From: Deinococcus deserti VCD115
Lineage (GTDB): Bacteria > Deinococcota > Deinococci > Deinococcales > Deinococcaceae
Direction: 5' to 3'
Assembly: GCF_000020685.1 (NCBI RefSeq)
Contig: NC_012526.1
Coordinates: 463,501-527,500, forward strand
DNA length: 64,000 bases
Both the position numbers and the translations under genes were made by a program. The notes under the pieces are model-generated. The model searched no databases, was not told the origin of the DNA, and saw only the letters and a list, made by a program, of their open reading frames with translations. Shown piece after piece: positions 42,212-53,653 of the stretch (the stretch's first letter is position 1; each line of letters starts with the position of its first letter).

Positions 42212-43444
42212 ATGTCCGAGCCATTACTTACGCTGGAAATTGAGAAGCTTGTCGCGGGGGGGCTGGGGCTCGCCCGTGACGAGTCCGGCGTGGTGCTGGT
42301 GCGCGGCGCCCTGCCCGGCGAGCGCGTCACCGCACGTGTACGTGCCGGGAAAGGTGTGCGCCAGGGAACGGTGGTTGAGGTACTGCGGCGCAGCCCCGAC
42401 CGGGTCGACGCCCCTGAACTGCCGACCGCCGACCTGGCCCACGCCCGCTATGAGGCGCAGCTGGCCTACAAGAAGGCCTTCGTGGAAGAGGCCCTGAGCC
42501 GTATTGCCAAAGTGCGCCGGCCCGTCAACGACACGGTGCCCAGTCCGCAGGCCTGGGCCTACCGCAACACCGCGCAGTACCTTGTCACGCCGCAGGGCCT
42601 GGCCTACCGCGAACGGCGCGGCAGCGACCCGCTGGTGGTGGACAAGGACCCCCTGGTGATGCCGCAGATCCAGGCGGTCGTGGACCGGATCAACCCGGCT
42701 CTGCTGGACCCCGCGACCGAGGTGGCCTTCCGGGCCAGCGGCCTGACCGGGGAAGTTGTGGCCGCCCTGATCGGCGCTGGCGAGACCCGGCAGTACCTGC
42801 GCGCCAGTGATCATCTGATGGACGCCGGGGTCGTAGGAGTGAGCCTGGCCCAGCCCGCCGGCCGGCGCTTCAGCGCGGGCGTGCGCCTGATCGCCGGCGA
42901 GAGCGAGATCCGTGAGCAGTTCGGGCAGGTGCAGGTCAGTGTTTCGGCCACCGGCTTTGCTCAGGTCAATCCTCAGGCCGCCGGGCTGGCGTACCTGCGC
43001 GCAGCGCAGCTGGCCGGCGAGGGGGACCACGCGGTGGACCTGTACGGCGGGTCCGGCGCTATCGGCCGGCATCTGGCCTCGGCCTTCCGCAAGGTCACGG
43101 TGCTGGACTCAGCGCCCGAAGCCCTGTCACGTGGCCGTCAGGATGTGGCGGTCAGTGGTGAGCACAACGTGGTCTACCGCAGTGGCGACGCCGCGCGCTT
43201 CAGCGAACTGGGCACCGACGTCATCGTGGTGGATCCTCCCCGCGCCGGTCTGGATGAGGAAGCCCGTGAGCAGATCCATGCCAGTACCGCGGACCGGCTG
43301 GTGTACGTCTCGTGTGACCCGGCGACCTGGGCGCGGGACGTCGGTGATCTGCTGCGGCGAGGCTGGAAGCTGGGTGAGGTCACCCCTCATGACTTCTACC
43401 CCCAGACCAGCCATGTGGAGATCGTCAGCGTCCTGAACCGCTGA
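42212..43444 (+). CDS. TRAM-domain class I SAM RNA methyltransferase (RumA/TrmA family)
   Basis: A 410-aa protein. The N-terminal TRAM beta-barrel spans residues 1-60 ([24 protein letters not shown]). The catalytic domain has FAQVNPQAA, the SAM-binding [25 protein letters not shown], and the [11 protein letters not shown] motif with the nucleophilic Cys used by uridine C5 methyltransferases. It probably makes m5U in rRNA or tRNA. There is no N-terminal Fe-S Cys cluster of RumA, so the exact site is open; no symbol is given. Confidence 0.9.
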   Translation: MSEPLLTLEIEKLVAGGLGLARDESGVVLVRGALPGERVTARVRAGKGVRQGTVVEVLRRSPDRVDAPELPTADLAHARYEAQLAYKKAFVEEALSRIAKVRRPVNDTVPSPQAWAYRNTAQYLVTPQGLAYRERRGSDPLVVDKDPLVMPQIQAVVDRINPALLDPATEVAFRASGLTGEVVAALIGAGETRQYLRASDHLMDAGVVGVSLAQPAGRRFSAGVRLIAGESEIREQFGQVQVSVSATGFAQVNPQAAGLAYLRAAQLAGEGDHAVDLYGGSGAIGRHLASAFRKVTVLDSAPEALSRGRQDVAVSGEHNVVYRSGDAARFSELGTDVIVVDPPRAGLDEEAREQIHASTADRLVYVSCDPATWARDVGDLLRRGWKLGEVTPHDFYPQTSHVEIVSVLNR

Positions 43445-43536
43445 AGCTCAGCACTCCGAGAAGCACAGCTGCGGGCGGCGGTTCATCAAAACATAACAGT
43501 GGGCACCGGAAGGCGCACTCACGCAGGACTGTGCGT

Positions 43537-43542
43537 TAGCCT
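43537..43542 (+). promoter_or_regulatory. -10 element of leaderless coiled-coil lipoprotein gene
   Basis: TAGCCT ends 7 nt before GTG 43550 and selects that start inside a longer frame. Confidence 0.55.
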
Positions 43543-43549
43543 GCGGCGC

Positions 43550-43960
43550 GTGACACGGCCCGCTCTGCTTCTCATGCTGCTTCTGGCTTCACTTTTTACC
43601 AGTTGTCAGGACCAGCAGGCGCGGGCGCAGAATGAGGCGTTGGCCCGCCGCGTCGCGGCCCTTGAAGCCCAGGTCCGGAAACTCCAGAACCGCGCGCAGA
43701 CTCTGCCCACGGCGTCCCCGAATGCGCGTGCAGTTACCCTTCGCGCTGCCGCCCAGAATTGTGCCAACGACCTGACCCGTACCCTGGAGACCTACCGGGA
43801 AAGCAGCATCGACCGGCGCTATCCGGCGGCCGCCGAACTGGTGCTTCCTGACGCCTGCATGGAGCAGCGCGTGAACTGGGTGGCGCTGGACGCCCAGAGC
43901 TACACCTTTACCATCACCGGGAACGGAGGTCAGGAACTGGCCCGGGCCAGTTCACCCTGA
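43550..43960 (+). CDS. Coiled-coil lipoprotein, hypothetical
   Basis: A 136-aa protein from GTG 43550. The signal TRPALLLMLLLASLFTSC gives a lipobox Cys19. Residues 20-48 (QARAQNEALARRVAALEAQV) form a heptad-type coiled coil, followed by a small C-terminal domain with two cysteines (AQNCANDL and PDACMEQ), possibly a disulfide. No family is recognised. Its last 31 bases overlap the convergent HAD gene. Confidence 0.7.
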   Translation: MTRPALLLMLLLASLFTSCQDQQARAQNEALARRVAALEAQVRKLQNRAQTLPTASPNARAVTLRAAAQNCANDLTRTLETYRESSIDRRYPAAAELVLPDACMEQRVNWVALDAQSYTFTITGNGGQELARASSP

Positions 43961-44775
43961 GAGGACATACCAAGCAACGCTTCGATCACCACGGCCACCC
44001 CGTCGTCCTCGTTTGAGAGGGTGTGTTCCCCGGCGGCCTCCGCGGCTTCCGGCTCTGCGTTGGCCATAGCCACGCCGCGACCCGCCCAGGCCAGCATTTC
44101 AGCGTCGTTGGGTGCGTCTCCAAAGGCCAGGACTTCATCGCGCCGCACACCAAGATGGGCGCAGAGCCGTTCCAGGCCCCAGGCCTTGCTGACGCCCTCA
44201 GCCAGAACCTCCAGAAATGGGGCGCCGCTGTGGGTAACGGCGAAGCCTGGGAGTTTCAACGCCTGCACGTGCGCGAGCAGTTCGCGGGGGCTCAGGGAGG
44301 GGTGGCGCACGATGAACTTCAGGCTGGGCTGCTCCAGCACGTCCTGAAGCGAAAAGGTGCCCATCTCAGCAGGATCACGCTTGTGGTCCTCGAAGTGCGC
44401 GAGGTCGGCATAGCCCTCCTGAGCCACAAAGACCTCGCCACCATTGCGCACACTGACAAACAGGACCTCAGGGACCTGGACAAGAAGCGCCTGTGCCACC
44501 GCCCTTTGTACGTCCTGCTGTACATGCGCCTCGAACAGCACTTCGCCGGTGTGCAGGTGAACTCCGTGCGCGCCGTTGCCACACAGTGCCCAGCCATTAA
44601 AGCCGGCAGCTTCGGCGATGCGGCGGACTCCCCGGGGCTGCCGGGCAGTGACCGGCACCACATGCAGCCCGGCGGCCCGCGCACAGTCCAGCGTCCGGCG
44701 CGTACGTGGGCTGACACTCAGGTCGCGGCGCAGCAATGTGCCGTCCAGGTCAGTGGCGATCAGGCGGATGGGCAT
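43930..44775 (-). CDS. HAD-superfamily Cof-type phosphatase
   Basis: A 281-aa protein of the Cof/HAD-IIB class. Motif I is LIATDLDGTLLR (nucleophile Asp8), motif II is VPVTARQPRG, motif III Lys lies near SKAWGLERLC, and motif IV is FGDAPNDAEMLAWAG. Cof enzymes dephosphorylate sugar phosphates, nucleotides or cofactor precursors; the substrate is not predictable. TAAACT ends 7 nt before ATG 44775. Its 3' end overlaps the convergent lipoprotein gene by 31 nt. Confidence 0.9.
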   Translation of the reverse strand: MPIRLIATDLDGTLLRRDLSVSPRTRRTLDCARAAGLHVVPVTARQPRGVRRIAEAAGFNGWALCGNGAHGVHLHTGEVLFEAHVQQDVQRAVAQALLVQVPEVLFVSVRNGGEVFVAQEGYADLAHFEDHKRDPAEMGTFSLQDVLEQPSLKFIVRHPSLSPRELLAHVQALKLPGFAVTHSGAPFLEVLAEGVSKAWGLERLCAHLGVRRDEVLAFGDAPNDAEMLAWAGRGVAMANAEPEAAEAAGEHTLSNEDDGVAVVIEALLGMSSQGELARASS

Positions 44776-44782
44776 GGGGGTG

Positions 44783-44788
44783 AGTTTA
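44783..44788 (-). promoter_or_regulatory. -10 element of leaderless HAD gene
   Basis: TAAACT on the minus strand ends 7 nt before ATG 44775. Confidence 0.6.
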
Positions 44789-44846
44789 AGGTCCGGGCGG
44801 TGTAGCCGGTGACTGGAACGAGGCGCGCGGCTGCAGGCAGACCGAT

Positions 44847-45230
44847 CTAACGCTCTTCGAGGACCACCACGGCTGAGGCGTGCTCCTTGGTGTGCGTCAG
44901 GGTCAGGTGGGCGACCCAGCCGCGTTCACGCATCTCCTCGGCAATGGTTTCGGTGAAGCCCAGTACCGGCGGCGTAAAGGGAAAGGGGCCGTCAGGCGTG
45001 CGCTCGCGCTCGACCCAGACGTCCCGCCAGCCGTGCGGGCGAGGCCAGACCTTCTGAAAGGCTTCCTTGGCAGCAAAGCGCGCGGCCAGACTGGGAGTAG
45101 GGTCGCTCAGACGCGCGGCGTATTCCAGTTCGCACGGGGCGAAAAGCTTCTGGGCACGTGGTCCCTCCCGGAGCAACATGCGCCGGATGCGCTCGATCTC
45201 GATCAGGTCATGGCCCACCGCGACAATCAT
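44847..45230 (-). CDS. acpS: Holo-[acyl-carrier-protein] synthase
   Basis: A 127-aa phosphopantetheinyl transferase of normal AcpS length. [12 protein letters not shown] holds the Mg-binding Asp8, and [13 protein letters not shown] the second acidic ligand and Lys. The C-terminus [17 protein letters not shown] is typical. It transfers 4'-phosphopantetheine from CoA to apo-ACP for fatty acid synthesis. TATGCT ends 8 nt before ATG 45230. Confidence 0.95.
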   Translation of the reverse strand: MIVAVGHDLIEIERIRRMLLREGPRAQKLFAPCELEYAARLSDPTPSLAARFAAKEAFQKVWPRPHGWRDVWVERERTPDGPFPFTPPVLGFTETIAEEMRERGWVAHLTLTHTKEHASAVVVLEER

Positions 45231-45238
45231 TACCCCGC

Positions 45239-45244
45239 AGCATA
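45239..45244 (-). promoter_or_regulatory. -10 element of acpS
   Basis: TATGCT on the minus strand ends 8 nt before ATG 45230. Confidence 0.5.
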
Positions 45245-45353
45245 GTGGCTTGCGAGGTTCTTCATAGGGTGGGGGAAGTTACAACTGGAGCGGTGGCATT
45301 TCCCTCAATGTTGAAAGGTCTTGCCGCACAAGGTTCCAACAGGAGGAGCTTCT

Positions 45354-46376
45354 ATGACTGACACTGACGGTACCGCCCACCTTCCCAAGACTGATGCCCC
45401 CAACGAAGCACCGGTCAACCGCCGTGACACCCTGCGTCTGCTGGGAGCCGCCGGTCTGCTCAGCGCTGCCGCGCCACTGGTGGGTGCGCAGCAGGCTGCT
45501 CCAGCAACTCCAGCAACTCCGGCAACCCCTGCTGCGGCCAATGGCCCTATGAATGGGAACGGTTTTTACCGTCAGAAGATTGGTGACATGACCCTCACAG
45601 TGGTCAGCGACGGCACAGCCCCTCTGGCCGCGCTGCTGCCCACATGGGGGGCCAATCCCGACCGTCAGGCAGAATTTGCCGCAACATTGGCCGAATACAG
45701 CGTCCCTGCCACCAACACGGTCAACCACTTCAATCCTGTTGTGATTGATACAGGACGTCACCGTGTGCTGATCGATACGGGCCGTGGAGGCGAGTCCGGA
45801 CAGCTGGCGAACAACCTCCGCCGCGCCGGCATTCTGCCCAACACCATCGATACGGTCTTCATCACGCACGGTCACGGGGACCATATTGGTGGTTTGACCC
45901 GCGCGGGCAGTCCGGTGTTTCCTCGTGCCCGGCATGTCATGGGCAGCGCGGAGTTCCAGTTCTGGACCACCCAGGCCAATCCCAGTGCGTCTGTGCAGGC
46001 CAACCTGATCGCCATGAAAGACCGCTTTACGCTGATTGCCCCCGACGCCGAGATCGTCCCAGGCCTGACCGCTATCGCCTCGCCGGGGCACACGGCCAAT
46101 CACCTCAGTGTGCGCGCAACCAGTGGAAACCAGAGTGCCCTGATCTTTGGGGACGCTGCCGGGCACTTCCTGCTGTCGCTGCGTCACCCCGGTGCCTATG
46201 TCGGGTTCGACGTCAACGGTGCGCAGGCCGCAGCCACCCGCGCGCGGCTGTTCGAGATGGCCGTGCAGGAGAAAATGTGGGTCAGTGCCTACCACTTCCC
46301 GTTCCCGGCAGTAGGACACCTGCGTAAGCTGCCTGTGGGCTACGAATACGAGCCGACCATCTGGAACTGGAGCTGA
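45354..46376 (+). CDS. Tat-exported MBL-fold metallohydrolase
   Basis: A 340-aa protein. The N-terminus carries NRRDTLRLLGAAGLLSAAAP, a twin-arginine-type signal, then a short Ala/Thr/Pro repeat (four copies of ATP). The metallo-beta-lactamase fold follows, with FITHGHGDHIGG (HxHxDH) and ASPGHTANHLS and a final Asp/His region (FGDAAGH, SAYHFPFP). It is exported folded to the cell envelope. Members include lactonases and sulfur hydrolases; no substrate is assigned, and quorum quenching is only a guess. ATG 45354 has AGGAGG 9 nt upstream. Confidence 0.88.
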   Translation: MTDTDGTAHLPKTDAPNEAPVNRRDTLRLLGAAGLLSAAAPLVGAQQAAPATPATPATPAAANGPMNGNGFYRQKIGDMTLTVVSDGTAPLAALLPTWGANPDRQAEFAATLAEYSVPATNTVNHFNPVVIDTGRHRVLIDTGRGGESGQLANNLRRAGILPNTIDTVFITHGHGDHIGGLTRAGSPVFPRARHVMGSAEFQFWTTQANPSASVQANLIAMKDRFTLIAPDAEIVPGLTAIASPGHTANHLSVRATSGNQSALIFGDAAGHFLLSLRHPGAYVGFDVNGAQAAATRARLFEMAVQEKMWVSAYHFPFPAVGHLRKLPVGYEYEPTIWNWS

Positions 46377-46411
46377 AGTTTTGCTGTGAGCGGGGATGAG
46401 GCGCCGCACAC

Positions 46412-46417
46412 TATCTT
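46412..46417 (+). promoter_or_regulatory. -10 element of the MNT-HEPN fusion gene
   Basis: TATCTT ends 7 nt before ATG 46425, a leaderless arrangement that selects this Met over the GTG at 46386. Confidence 0.6.
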
Positions 46418-46424
46418 CGCCCAC

Positions 46425-47168
46425 ATGAGCCCCGGGCCCGCTTCCACCTCGCCTTTATTTCCTGACCTGCGCCTGCCCACCGTCGCTGCCCTTCTGCGTG
46501 AAGGAGCGCCGAAGTGGCAGGCGCTTGGCGTGACCCGGGTGCGGGTGTTCGGATCGGTGGCCCGTGGCGAAGCTGACAGGTCGGCCGATATTGATCTGCT
46601 GGTGGATTTTGAACCAGAGGCCAGAGTCGGGCTGCTTCATCTGATGCAGGTCAAGGCTGTGATGGAGGATCTGCTGCGCCGCCGCGTGGACATCATGACC
46701 GAGGGCGCCCTGAAAGCCCCTCTGCGGGGAGAGATTCTGGCTGACGCTGTGGACGTTACCCAGGTGCCGGACCCGGCGCCACATTCTCACCGGGAGAAGC
46801 GCTGGCGCTGGAGGGTGTTTGATCTGCTTGACGCCATTGACCGCATTGGCGCCTATACCTCGGGTCTCTCGATGACCACCTTTCTGGCCGATGAACGTAC
46901 CCGTGACGCGGTGCTGCGCAATCTGGCACGGCTGGGGGAGACCACCAAGTTCATTCCGCAAAGCGTTCAGGACCGCACCCCGCAGGTGCCGTGGGCGTAC
47001 CTGCGCGATATCCGCAATGTGGTGTCGCACGACTATTTCGGCATTGATCCGGCGCTGGTCTGGCACAGCGCAAGAACCGAACTGCCGGCGCTGCGCCCAA
47101 GCCTGCAGGCGCTCGCCGACGGTGGCCCGGACTGGGGTGACAACGGGCGTGACAGGCCCGGCACGTAG
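46425..47168 (+). CDS. Fused MNT nucleotidyltransferase-HEPN (MntA-HepT-like) protein
   Basis: A 247-aa protein joining the two halves of a toxin-antitoxin pair that is normally two genes. Residues 30-110 are a minimal nucleotidyltransferase: FGSVARG, Gly43-Ser44 followed by ten residues and Asp56-Ile-Asp58, the GSX10DXD motif, then LLVDFEPEARVGL. Residues 125-235 are a HepT-like HEPN domain with Arg197, His202 and Tyr204 in RNVVSHDY, the RX4HXY active site. In two-gene systems MntA AMPylates the HepT tyrosine to neutralise its RNase. All active residues of both halves seem present, so self-modification is possible. No other toxin gene is adjacent. Confidence 0.85.
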   Translation: MSPGPASTSPLFPDLRLPTVAALLREGAPKWQALGVTRVRVFGSVARGEADRSADIDLLVDFEPEARVGLLHLMQVKAVMEDLLRRRVDIMTEGALKAPLRGEILADAVDVTQVPDPAPHSHREKRWRWRVFDLLDAIDRIGAYTSGLSMTTFLADERTRDAVLRNLARLGETTKFIPQSVQDRTPQVPWAYLRDIRNVVSHDYFGIDPALVWHSARTELPALRPSLQALADGGPDWGDNGRDRPGT

Positions 47169-47174
47169 TTCATG

Positions 47175-47191
47175 ATTCCACCCTGTGGAAT
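47175..47191. terminator. Inverted repeat after the MNT-HEPN gene
   Basis: ATTCCAC (47175-47181) and GTGGAAT (47185-47191) flank CCT, 6 nt past the stop. The stem is short and no T-run follows. Confidence 0.4.
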
Positions 47192-47332
47192 AGGCGCAGC
47201 CTGATGACAGCAAAGCCGCGCACTGCTGGCGCCGCTCCGAAACAGTGCGTGACAGTGCATACACGACCAGGTCTGCCTGTTTGGCCGGTGTGGCAGAACG
47301 AGACAAGGTAACCCTGACTCACGCCGGGAGAA

Positions 47333-48784
47333 CTACTTTTGGATGCACTCCAGGTTTACGATCACCCTGGTCTTGCGGAACAGCAGGTCCCCGAACTGGG
47401 CGCCCGGCAATGCACTGGGATCCGAGGTCGGTGTATAGGTTTCGCCGCGGCTGGAGAGGACATCAAAGCTCTGCACAGTCCGCCCGGGCTGTTTGTCGCA
47501 AATGGCGGCAAAATCAACGTGAGCCTGCTCACCGGAACTCAGCCGGCCAGCTTCCGGCCGGGTGGCCTGTTCGCGTCCCAGAGGTGTGACGGCGTAGTGC
47601 ACGAACGATTCGGCGTGGCCGACGTTGCTTAAGGTCAGGGTGTCGCGCACGGTATGCATGACCTTGGCCTGGTAATTCAGGTCATGTCCGGGCAACAGAC
47701 TCAGCCCAGCGGGCCGCCGCAACCGTATGTCTGCCTGGGCCTGCGGCAGCGCGCTGGTAGGTCGTGGCGTTACCACATCACGTGGTGCGGCGCAGGCGCT
47801 ATAGAGCCGCCCCCTCGTCAGTGGCAGGTCCTGGCCCGTACCCTGAAACGCCGTATGCCCGACTCTCAGGTCGCGCCAGCTGGACCCGGTGAAGGTGTAG
47901 TCGCCACTCAGGAGCCGGAAATTGCCCTTTCCGGGGAAGGCGATGGTGGTCATCACCTTGTACACCTGATCCTCGCCGCTGGCTTTCCAGCCGCGCGCCA
48001 GTGGATGCACGATCGTGCGGGTCGATACGCCAACCTCCCCGACGCGGGTCAATACGCTGCCGGTCAGACGGAATTTCACCCAGCTGCCGGTAATGTCGAG
48101 CGTCAGCTGATCGTCGCGCTGCACGGACATGCGCAGATCAACATCCTGATTGCCATCCAGACGGTAGACAAAGACCCGCCCCTGGGCATCGGTCTCACGG
48201 GGAAGGTTGCGGGTTCCACCACTGCCGGCCACGGCTATAAACGGTATCCAGCTGCCGTCATAGTTGACGTACACTCCTGCGTCGGCCGCCACGCCTTCCC
48301 TGGGCTGGCCACCCAGGTAGATGTAGGGAAAAGCCGTGGGCGTTGCCCGAACCGCTGGCAGATGTGCGGTGCCTCCGACAAAGTTGACTGCTCCGGTGCG
48401 CTCCGGGTCAGTCTGAATGCGCAGGTAGGGGCCGCTGGGCTCGTTGCGGCAGGTCAGGTACGTGGCCTGTGCTGTCTGGTCCGCGTGGCCCGGTTCACTG
48501 GCCTGTGTGGCTTGGCCCAGGGCAGCTGCGTCCGTGTTGTCGGTGCCGGGCTGATTCTGGAAAACACCAGGATCTATCCCGATTTCTGGCAGAGGCGCCT
48601 CACCCTCTTCCAGGCTGGGTCTGTCAGCTGGGGCATTCCACGTGGCTGAGCCCTCTGAGATTTCCTGCGGGTGGAGGTCGGCTGTGGTGGCCTGCGGCTC
48701 GCTCTGTCCGCAGGCAGCCAGCAGTAACGTCAGGGTCAGACAGGTCGGGGACAGAAACCGGACGGTGCGCAGGCGGTCAGGCAT
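47333..48784 (-). CDS. Large hypothetical lipoprotein
   Basis: A 483-aa protein. The signal (PDRLRTVRFLSPTCLTLTLLLAAC) ends in lipobox Cys25, followed by a 90-residue Asp/Glu/Ala/Gln-rich linker and a beta-rich body (AFPYIYLGGQPREGVAADAG, VYRLDGNQDVDLRMSV). The last 100 residues (TLSNVGHAESFVHYAV and similar) resemble an Ig-like surface domain. No family is recognised. AAGGAG lies 8 nt before ATG 48784. It is the only long reading frame here with this quality, so a gene is likely, but the role is unknown. Confidence 0.78.
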   Translation of the reverse strand: MPDRLRTVRFLSPTCLTLTLLLAACGQSEPQATTADLHPQEISEGSATWNAPADRPSLEEGEAPLPEIGIDPGVFQNQPGTDNTDAAALGQATQASEPGHADQTAQATYLTCRNEPSGPYLRIQTDPERTGAVNFVGGTAHLPAVRATPTAFPYIYLGGQPREGVAADAGVYVNYDGSWIPFIAVAGSGGTRNLPRETDAQGRVFVYRLDGNQDVDLRMSVQRDDQLTLDITGSWVKFRLTGSVLTRVGEVGVSTRTIVHPLARGWKASGEDQVYKVMTTIAFPGKGNFRLLSGDYTFTGSSWRDLRVGHTAFQGTGQDLPLTRGRLYSACAAPRDVVTPRPTSALPQAQADIRLRRPAGLSLLPGHDLNYQAKVMHTVRDTLTLSNVGHAESFVHYAVTPLGREQATRPEAGRLSSGEQAHVDFAAICDKQPGRTVQSFDVLSSRGETYTPTSDPSALPGAQFGDLLFRKTRVIVNLECIQK

Positions 48785-49003
48785 GGAAAAACTCCTTTAT
48801 GGCAGAGGCCAGCAGGGCACAGGACCCCGGAGCGGGGGCGGACAGTTTCGGGTATGCCCTCCGAGTGTAGGCCCCGGTCGTCAATTGCGCTGCCAGAAAT
48901 TTCCGCTTCGCTTATGGTTGGGGCTGCTGTCGTCCGGCCTGATACAGGAGAGGCAACTGGAAGCTCTTAAGCGTGTTGGTTGCTGGCGCTTTGGCCTGGC
49001 TGC

Positions 49004-49978
49004 TCAGGTCCAGGGCAAGCCTGAACGCGCCTGCCAGTAAGCGGTGGGTTCATAGGCCAGAGCCATCAGCTGCTCCTGGTGCACGGGAGTCAACGACAGG
49101 TGCAAGGCACCCAGATTGTTCTCCAGGTGTTCGGGGGTGGTGGCCCCGCTCAGAACCACATCGGCCCAGGGCTGAGTCAACGCCGCCGCCAGAGCAACGG
49201 CGTCCGGGGTGGCGTTCTGTTTGTCGGCGAGCTCAGCCAGCACCGGGGGCACATCACCATGACCCGTCAGGCCTCTGGCGGTCAGGCGCCCGTTGGCCAC
49301 GGCCTCCTTGATCACCACGGCCCAGCCAGCCGCGTGCGCTTCAGCCAGGGCCGGGCCAGCTGAGGGTTCCAGCAGATTCCAGGTGGCCTGCACCACGCTC
49401 AGCGGGTTCAAACCCTCTACCTGCAGGGCCATCGCGCGGCGCAGCGTGTCGGCCTGCCGGGGGCCGCTTGTGCTCAGGCCCACCCGGACGCCCGCTGCAT
49501 CCAGTTCGGCCAGCCGCGCCAGCACAGCCTGGTCCTCCAGTACCCCAGTGTCGAGCGTAGCCGAGTGAATCAGGTAGACCTCCGGCCGGCGGCCCAGGGC
49601 CTCCAGAGTTTCGGGCCACTGACGCTGCAGGGTGTTCAGGCTGTGGTCCTTGACCTCATGGGTATCGGCATCGGTGCGCCAGCCAGCTACGTAGGTGTAC
49701 CCCCACTTGCTGCCCACCACAGCCGAGTGTTCGCGGTCGCGCAGCCACTCACCCAGGAACGCCTCGGCCAGTCCGTAACTGCGTGCGGCGTCGAAATACC
49801 GCATGCCCGCAGCCCAGGCAGCGTCGAGCATGCAGAAAGTCCGCTGACGCATGGCCTCTATATCCTTGGCCGCCCCCAGATCCTGACCGTGCCCAAGATT
49901 GATGTAACCGGGGCGGCCCAGGGCAGCAAGTCCCAATCCCAGACGGGGAGCGTCAGCAGGTAGCAGGGTGTTGCGCAT
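49004..49978 (-). CDS. Aldo/keto reductase
   Basis: A 324-aa NAD(P)H oxidoreductase of the AKR fold. The N-terminus has LGLGLAALGRPGYINLG; catalytic Asp and Tyr are in MRYFDAARSYGLAE, with Lys in VVGSKWGY and a His-type position in YLIHSAT. A late SGATTPEHLENNL binds the cofactor, as in the D-threo-aldose dehydrogenase-like group. Substrate unknown. It stands alone; CATACT lies 5 nt before ATG 49978, a weak leaderless -10. Confidence 0.9.
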   Translation of the reverse strand: MRNTLLPADAPRLGLGLAALGRPGYINLGHGQDLGAAKDIEAMRQRTFCMLDAAWAAGMRYFDAARSYGLAEAFLGEWLRDREHSAVVGSKWGYTYVAGWRTDADTHEVKDHSLNTLQRQWPETLEALGRRPEVYLIHSATLDTGVLEDQAVLARLAELDAAGVRVGLSTSGPRQADTLRRAMALQVEGLNPLSVVQATWNLLEPSAGPALAEAHAAGWAVVIKEAVANGRLTARGLTGHGDVPPVLAELADKQNATPDAVALAAALTQPWADVVLSGATTPEHLENNLGALHLSLTPVHQEQLMALAYEPTAYWQARSGLPWT

Positions 49979-50128
49979 AAGCCAGTATGGCCTGCCTACC
50001 TGGCTGTGCCACGCGCGATCACGTCTAGATTTCTGCCGGCCACGTCAGAATTCCGACAGGAGGTGTGTGAATAATTAGGTCACTTAAAGAAACCCTTCAT
50101 GTTCTAGTGACGGGTCCAGGGAGAGTGT

Positions 50129-50323
50129 ATGGACGAATCAGGCAAATCTCTAAAAGCCACTTCTTTTGATCCCGCCGATCTGATTCGTGACGAAAACGGC
50201 GAGCTGTACCACCTGCCTACTCTACGGGCTCTGTATGCGGCTGGCCGTCTGGCGCAGGGAAGCGCCGGTTTTGTTCTGCTTATGCAGCACGCCGCGCTTC
50301 ATCGTCCTCGTCTGATTGCCTGA
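50129..50323 (+). CDS. Small hypothetical protein (64 aa)
   Basis: The gene has GGGAG 6 nt before ATG 50129 and a strong terminator 16 nt after its stop, which supports a real unit. The protein begins DESGKSLKATSFDPADLIRD, continues with NGELYHLPTLRALYAAGRL, and ends in a short hydrophobic/basic helix. No family is recognised. The N-terminal half is acidic, the C-terminal half basic. Confidence 0.62.
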   Translation: MDESGKSLKATSFDPADLIRDENGELYHLPTLRALYAAGRLAQGSAGFVLLMQHAALHRPRLIA

Positions 50324-50333
50324 ATCGGGGAGG

Positions 50334-50713
50334 TTATGGGCACCGGACTCTGAAACAGAGTCCGGTGCCGCGTTTATTGCCAGGATCAAAGGCTGAGCGC
50401 AGGCTGGTCCGTGCGGCTCCTCGGAGCTCGGCAGTCACCGCGGGGTTCAGAGCCAGTTCCAGTTGCCCGGCCAGTTCAACGGTCCACTTCACCGCTTCCG
50501 CATAGGCAGGGTGCAGTTCGTCTATACCGGCGGTGAGTCGTGCATACCGGGCGAGAAGCTCTGGCGGCAGGCGCTGTTCAGCCAGCCGGGCAGGGCTGAG
50601 CCAGTAGGTGGTCTGACCGGCGTTCAGGCCAGCCGCAGCAGACTGCCCTGTACCCACCACAGCAACTCATGAGCGCGCACCCGCTTGCTAGCGCATTTAT
50701 TTATCACCCCGAA
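50334..50713 (-). pseudogene. Probable frameshifted remnant of a helical protein gene
   Basis: On the minus strand a frame ending HELLWWVQGSLLRLA stops, and a second frame continues at once with GLNAGQTTYWLSPARLAEQ, LPPELLARYARLTAG and ELHPAYAEAVKWTVELAGQL, which reads as one protein after a one-base shift. The family is not certain; the layout resembles the C-terminal helical part of some nucleotidyltransferases. The last residues run into the neighbouring terminator, so the original end is lost. Alternatively the second frame is a small intact gene from 50660. Confidence 0.45.
50339..50369 (+). terminator. Terminator of the 64-aa gene at 50129
   Basis: GGCACCGGACTCTG (50339-50352) pairs perfectly with 50356-50369 around AAA and is followed by GCGTTTATT. 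Confidence 0.85.
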
Positions 50714-50785
50714 GCGAGGAAACGAGGGCCGTACCCGCTTTCGGGCTTGACCCGGCCCGGCGGGAGTGGCACACTCGGAAGCGTC

Positions 50786-50898
50786 ACCAGGGGTGCCCAC
50801 GTCTAGGCTTTAGCAGCCGAAAGCGGGGCTGAGAGGGCCTTTTTTACGGCCTAACCCTAGGAACCTGATCTGGTTCATACCAGCGGAGGGAGAGTGAC
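50786..50898 (+). promoter_or_regulatory. TPP riboswitch (THI element)
   Basis: The conserved core is present: a GGGGTGC start, GGGGCTGAGAGGGCC, then CCCTAGGAACCTGATCTGG, TTCATACCAGCGGAGGGAGAG. The pyrimidine- and pyrophosphate-sensing arms are complete. A terminator hairpin follows at 50922, so TPP binding should stop transcription before thiC. Confidence 0.96.
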
Positions 50899-50921
50899 AG
50901 GTGCGGAAACGATGGATACCG

Positions 50922-50959
50922 CCCTCCTCCGAAGTTGCTTTGGGGGAGGGTGATTTTTT
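50922..50959 (+). terminator. Riboswitch-controlled terminator
   Basis: CCCTCCTCCGAAG (50922-50934) pairs with CTTTGGGGGAGGG (50938-50950) with G-T pairs around TTG, then TGA and six T's. It is the expression platform of the TPP riboswitch. Confidence 0.85.
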
Positions 50960-51053
50960 GGATCAGCAGACAAGGCGGGCCCCTGGGTTTTTTGGCGACC
51001 AGGTGCGGGCTGCCCCTGATGCGTTGAGCTGACATCCGAGTGAACTTGTCTGA

Positions 51054-53643
<2,590 letters not shown>

Positions 53644-53653
<10 letters not shown>

